In this document: one piece after another, positions 5,010-6,014 of the stretch
How the letters are laid out: each line of letters opens with the position of its first letter
How positions within the stretch are numbered: the stretch's first letter is position 1
Assembly (NCBI GenBank): GCA_029865405.1
Contig: JAOUGZ010000188.1
Location: 1-6,014 of the forward strand
DNA from: Betaproteobacteria bacterium
GTDB taxonomy: Bacteria > Pseudomonadota > Gammaproteobacteria > Burkholderiales > SG8-39
DNA length: 6,014 nucleotides
Direction of reading: 5' to 3'
Notes under the pieces: model-generated
Database searches by the model: none
Told to the model about the DNA's origin: nothing
What the model saw: the letters and a program-made list of their open reading frames with translations, nothing else
Made by a program: the position numbers and the translations under genes

Positions 5010-5885
5010 TCAGCGGTCGACGATCTTCGCGATCACCGGGTAGTAGGCGCCGCCCAGGCCCGCGGCGCGCGCCTCCTCGAACACCGCCGCCACGTTTTCC
5101 GCGCCGCGCAGGCGCACGCCGGCTTCGCGGCCCAGCTCCAGGGCGTAGCCGTTGTCCTTCGCCGCATACTCCACCGAGAAGGCACGCAGCGGATACTCGC
5201 CCGGCAGCATCGCCTTCATGCCGTGATTGCGCAGCGCGAAGCTGTCCGCGGAGCCCTTGGCGAGCGCCTCGAAGAGCAGCGCCGGATCCACGCCGGCGCG
5301 CCGGCCCAGGGCGAGCGCTTCGGCAAGCGCGTTGACCGTCTGGAACAGCACCATGTTGTTCAGGATCTTGACCACCTGGCCGTTGCCGACGTCGCCGCAG
5401 TGCGTGACGTCGGTGCCCAGGCACGCGAGCAGCGGCTGGATGCGCCGGAACACCGCGGGCGCCGCGCCGACGCTGATGGCGAGCGTTCCGGCTTCGGCCG
5501 CTGCGCGGGTGCGGGCGATCGGCGCGTCCGCGTAGTCCGCGCCGCGCTCGGCAAAGCGGCGCGCGAGCGCGCGCGTGCGGCCGACGCCGGACGTACCCAG
5601 ATCGACGATCGTCAGGCCGGCGCGGGCCGCAGGCAGCAGCGCGGTTTCGCAGAGCGATTCGAGCTGCGCGCCGCCGGGCAGGCAGACGAAAAGGGCCGCG
5701 GCCTGCGCGGCGAGCGCGTCGGCAGAGGCCGCGATCACCACGCCGTGCGCCTGCAGGCGCTCGAGCGGCGCGCGCTGCAGGTCCCACGCGACGACGCGCC
5801 GGCCGCTCTTCTGCGCGAGATTGCGGCACATGGGCTCGCCCATCACGCCAGTGCCGATGAAGCCGAGAACATCTGAGGGGTTCAT
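5010..5885 (-). CDS. NAD-dependent beta-hydroxyacid dehydrogenase (3-hydroxyisobutyrate dehydrogenase family)
   Basis: The 291-residue cytoplasmic oxidoreductase has the normal family length. The N-terminal Rossmann part carries the family signature GFIGTGVMGEPMCRN (8-22). Asp35 at the end of the second strand favours NAD over NADP, which is an inference. A DLGTSGV strand at 95-101 follows. The catalytic lysine is K173 in GNGQVVKILNN, with N177 also conserved, and the all-helical C-terminal half includes the late conserved KDNGYALELG. The substrate motif is unusual: where 3-hydroxyisobutyrate and tartronate-semialdehyde enzymes have DAPVSGG, this protein reads D120-APIARTR, so the usual Ser and Gly residues are missing and the true substrate probably differs. 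The ATG read from 5885 has GGAGG 4 bases upstream. The gene is divergent from the molybdopterin subunit gene, suggesting a shared pathway, but nothing in the sequence names it. Confidence 0.88.
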   Translation of the reverse strand: MNPSDVLGFIGTGVMGEPMCRNLAQKSGRRVVAWDLQRAPLERLQAHGVVIAASADALAAQAAALFVCLPGGAQLESLCETALLPAARAGLTIVDLGTSGVGRTRALARRFAERGADYADAPIARTRAAAEAGTLAISVGAAPAVFRRIQPLLACLGTDVTHCGDVGNGQVVKILNNMVLFQTVNALAEALALGRRAGVDPALLFEALAKGSADSFALRNHGMKAMLPGEYPLRAFSVEYAAKDNGYALELGREAGVRLRGAENVAAVFEEARAAGLGGAYYPVIAKIVDR

Positions 5886-5889
5886 GGGG

Positions 5890-5894
5890 CCTCC
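5890..5894 (-). promoter_or_regulatory. Shine-Dalgarno of the dehydrogenase gene
   Basis: Read on the minus strand this is GGAGG, 4 bases before the ATG read from 5885. It is a strong core with slightly short spacing and supports this start. Confidence 0.7.
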
Positions 5895-5902
5895 AGCCGC
5901 GC

Positions 5903-5912
5903 AGTATAAAAT
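5903..5912. promoter_or_regulatory. Overlapping divergent -10-like elements between the dehydrogenase and molybdopterin genes
   Basis: In the 39-base divergent gap, the only AT-rich island reads TATACT on the minus strand (5903-5908, five of six to TATAAT) and TATAAA/TAAAAT on the plus strand (5905-5912, TAAAAT five of six). Minus-strand initiation would leave a short leader with the GGAGG site. Plus-strand initiation would fall about 5 bases before the ATG at 5925. No good -35 is seen for either direction. Because the two elements overlap, transcription in the two directions should be mutually exclusive at any moment. Confidence 0.4.
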
Positions 5913-5924
5913 TGACCGCTCCCC

Positions 5925-6014
5925 ATGAACGAACCTGTCCTGTCCGCGAGCCAGTGGATCGGCAAGCCCCTGCGGCGCCTGGAGGACCAGCGCCTGCTCA
6001 TCGGAGCCGGCCGC
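5925..6014 (+). CDS. Xanthine dehydrogenase/CO dehydrogenase-family molybdopterin large subunit, first 30 codons
   Basis: The frame is open from the ATG at 5925 to the window edge. The stretch WIGKPLRRLEDQRLLIGAGR (residues 11-30) is the characteristic N-terminus of large, molybdenum-cofactor-binding subunits of the xanthine oxidase family (CoxL, isoquinoline oxidoreductase-like and relatives), which hydroxylate or oxidise purines, aldehydes, aromatics or CO. In the family this block (G-x-P-x-x-R-x-E-D-x-x-L-L-x-G-x-G) directly precedes the first alpha/beta hammerhead domain. Complete proteins are about 750-800 residues, so only about 4 percent is here; the cofactor sites and active-site loop are outside, and the substrate class cannot be called. 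No Shine-Dalgarno precedes the ATG (the bases before it are CGCTCCCC), suggesting a leaderless or very short leader transcript from the -10 at 5905-5912. Confidence 0.8.
   Translation, partial: MNEPVLSASQWIGKPLRRLEDQRLLIGAGR

Noticed and set aside
4876..5829. Long minus-strand frame overlapping the dehydrogenase gene in another phase
   Set aside because: Low-complexity Arg/Ala/Gly translation with no family motif; the overlapping frame carries a complete dehydrogenase with Rossmann signature, catalytic lysine and Shine-Dalgarno.

Overview
The window reads as chromosomal DNA from a very GC-rich proteobacterium, most likely a betaproteobacterium of the Burkholderiales type. The basis is strong G/C preference at third codon positions, the protein families present, and tight packing with almost no intergenic space. 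This placement is an inference from style and gene content; no rRNA or other phylogenetic marker is present. I see no mobile element, CRISPR array, tRNA or rRNA.

Layout, left to right. (1) The 3' part of a PQQ-dependent soluble aldose sugar dehydrogenase gene (Asd/YliI-like), cut by the window edge. (2) A three-gene, same-strand module: a small exported Spy/CpxP-type protein with a Tat-like signal, an OmpR-family response regulator, and a HAMP-containing sensor histidine kinase. The 87-base gap before the module carries two TTTAC pentamers exactly ten bases apart. Read on the minus strand this is GTAAA-N5-GTAAA, the classical CpxR-box arrangement, so the module looks like an autoregulated envelope-stress circuit. 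(3) A minus-strand YCII-family gene whose 3' end overlaps the kinase gene by 8 bases. (4) Two tandem plus-strand paralogues encoding secreted proteins of about 240 residues that end in a beta-barrel-like C-terminus (Arg-Trp). (5) A minus-strand NAD-binding beta-hydroxyacid dehydrogenase with an altered substrate motif. (6) Divergent from it, the first 30 codons of a xanthine dehydrogenase/CO dehydrogenase-type molybdopterin large subunit.

How the genes relate. The sensor kinase and regulator probably sense envelope state, with the Spy-like protein as both periplasmic effector and target of the regulator. The two outer-membrane proteins next door could be part of the envelope context, but no CpxR-like box was seen in front of them. 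The dehydrogenase and the molybdenum hydroxylase share a 39-base divergent promoter region and may belong to one oxidative catabolic locus; their substrates cannot be read from this sequence.

Start sites fall into two classes. The Spy-like, YCII, first outer-membrane and dehydrogenase genes have visible Shine-Dalgarno sequences. The response regulator, the second outer-membrane gene and the molybdopterin subunit lack a well-placed one and instead have a -10-like hexamer just before the start codon, which suggests leaderless or near-leaderless transcripts.
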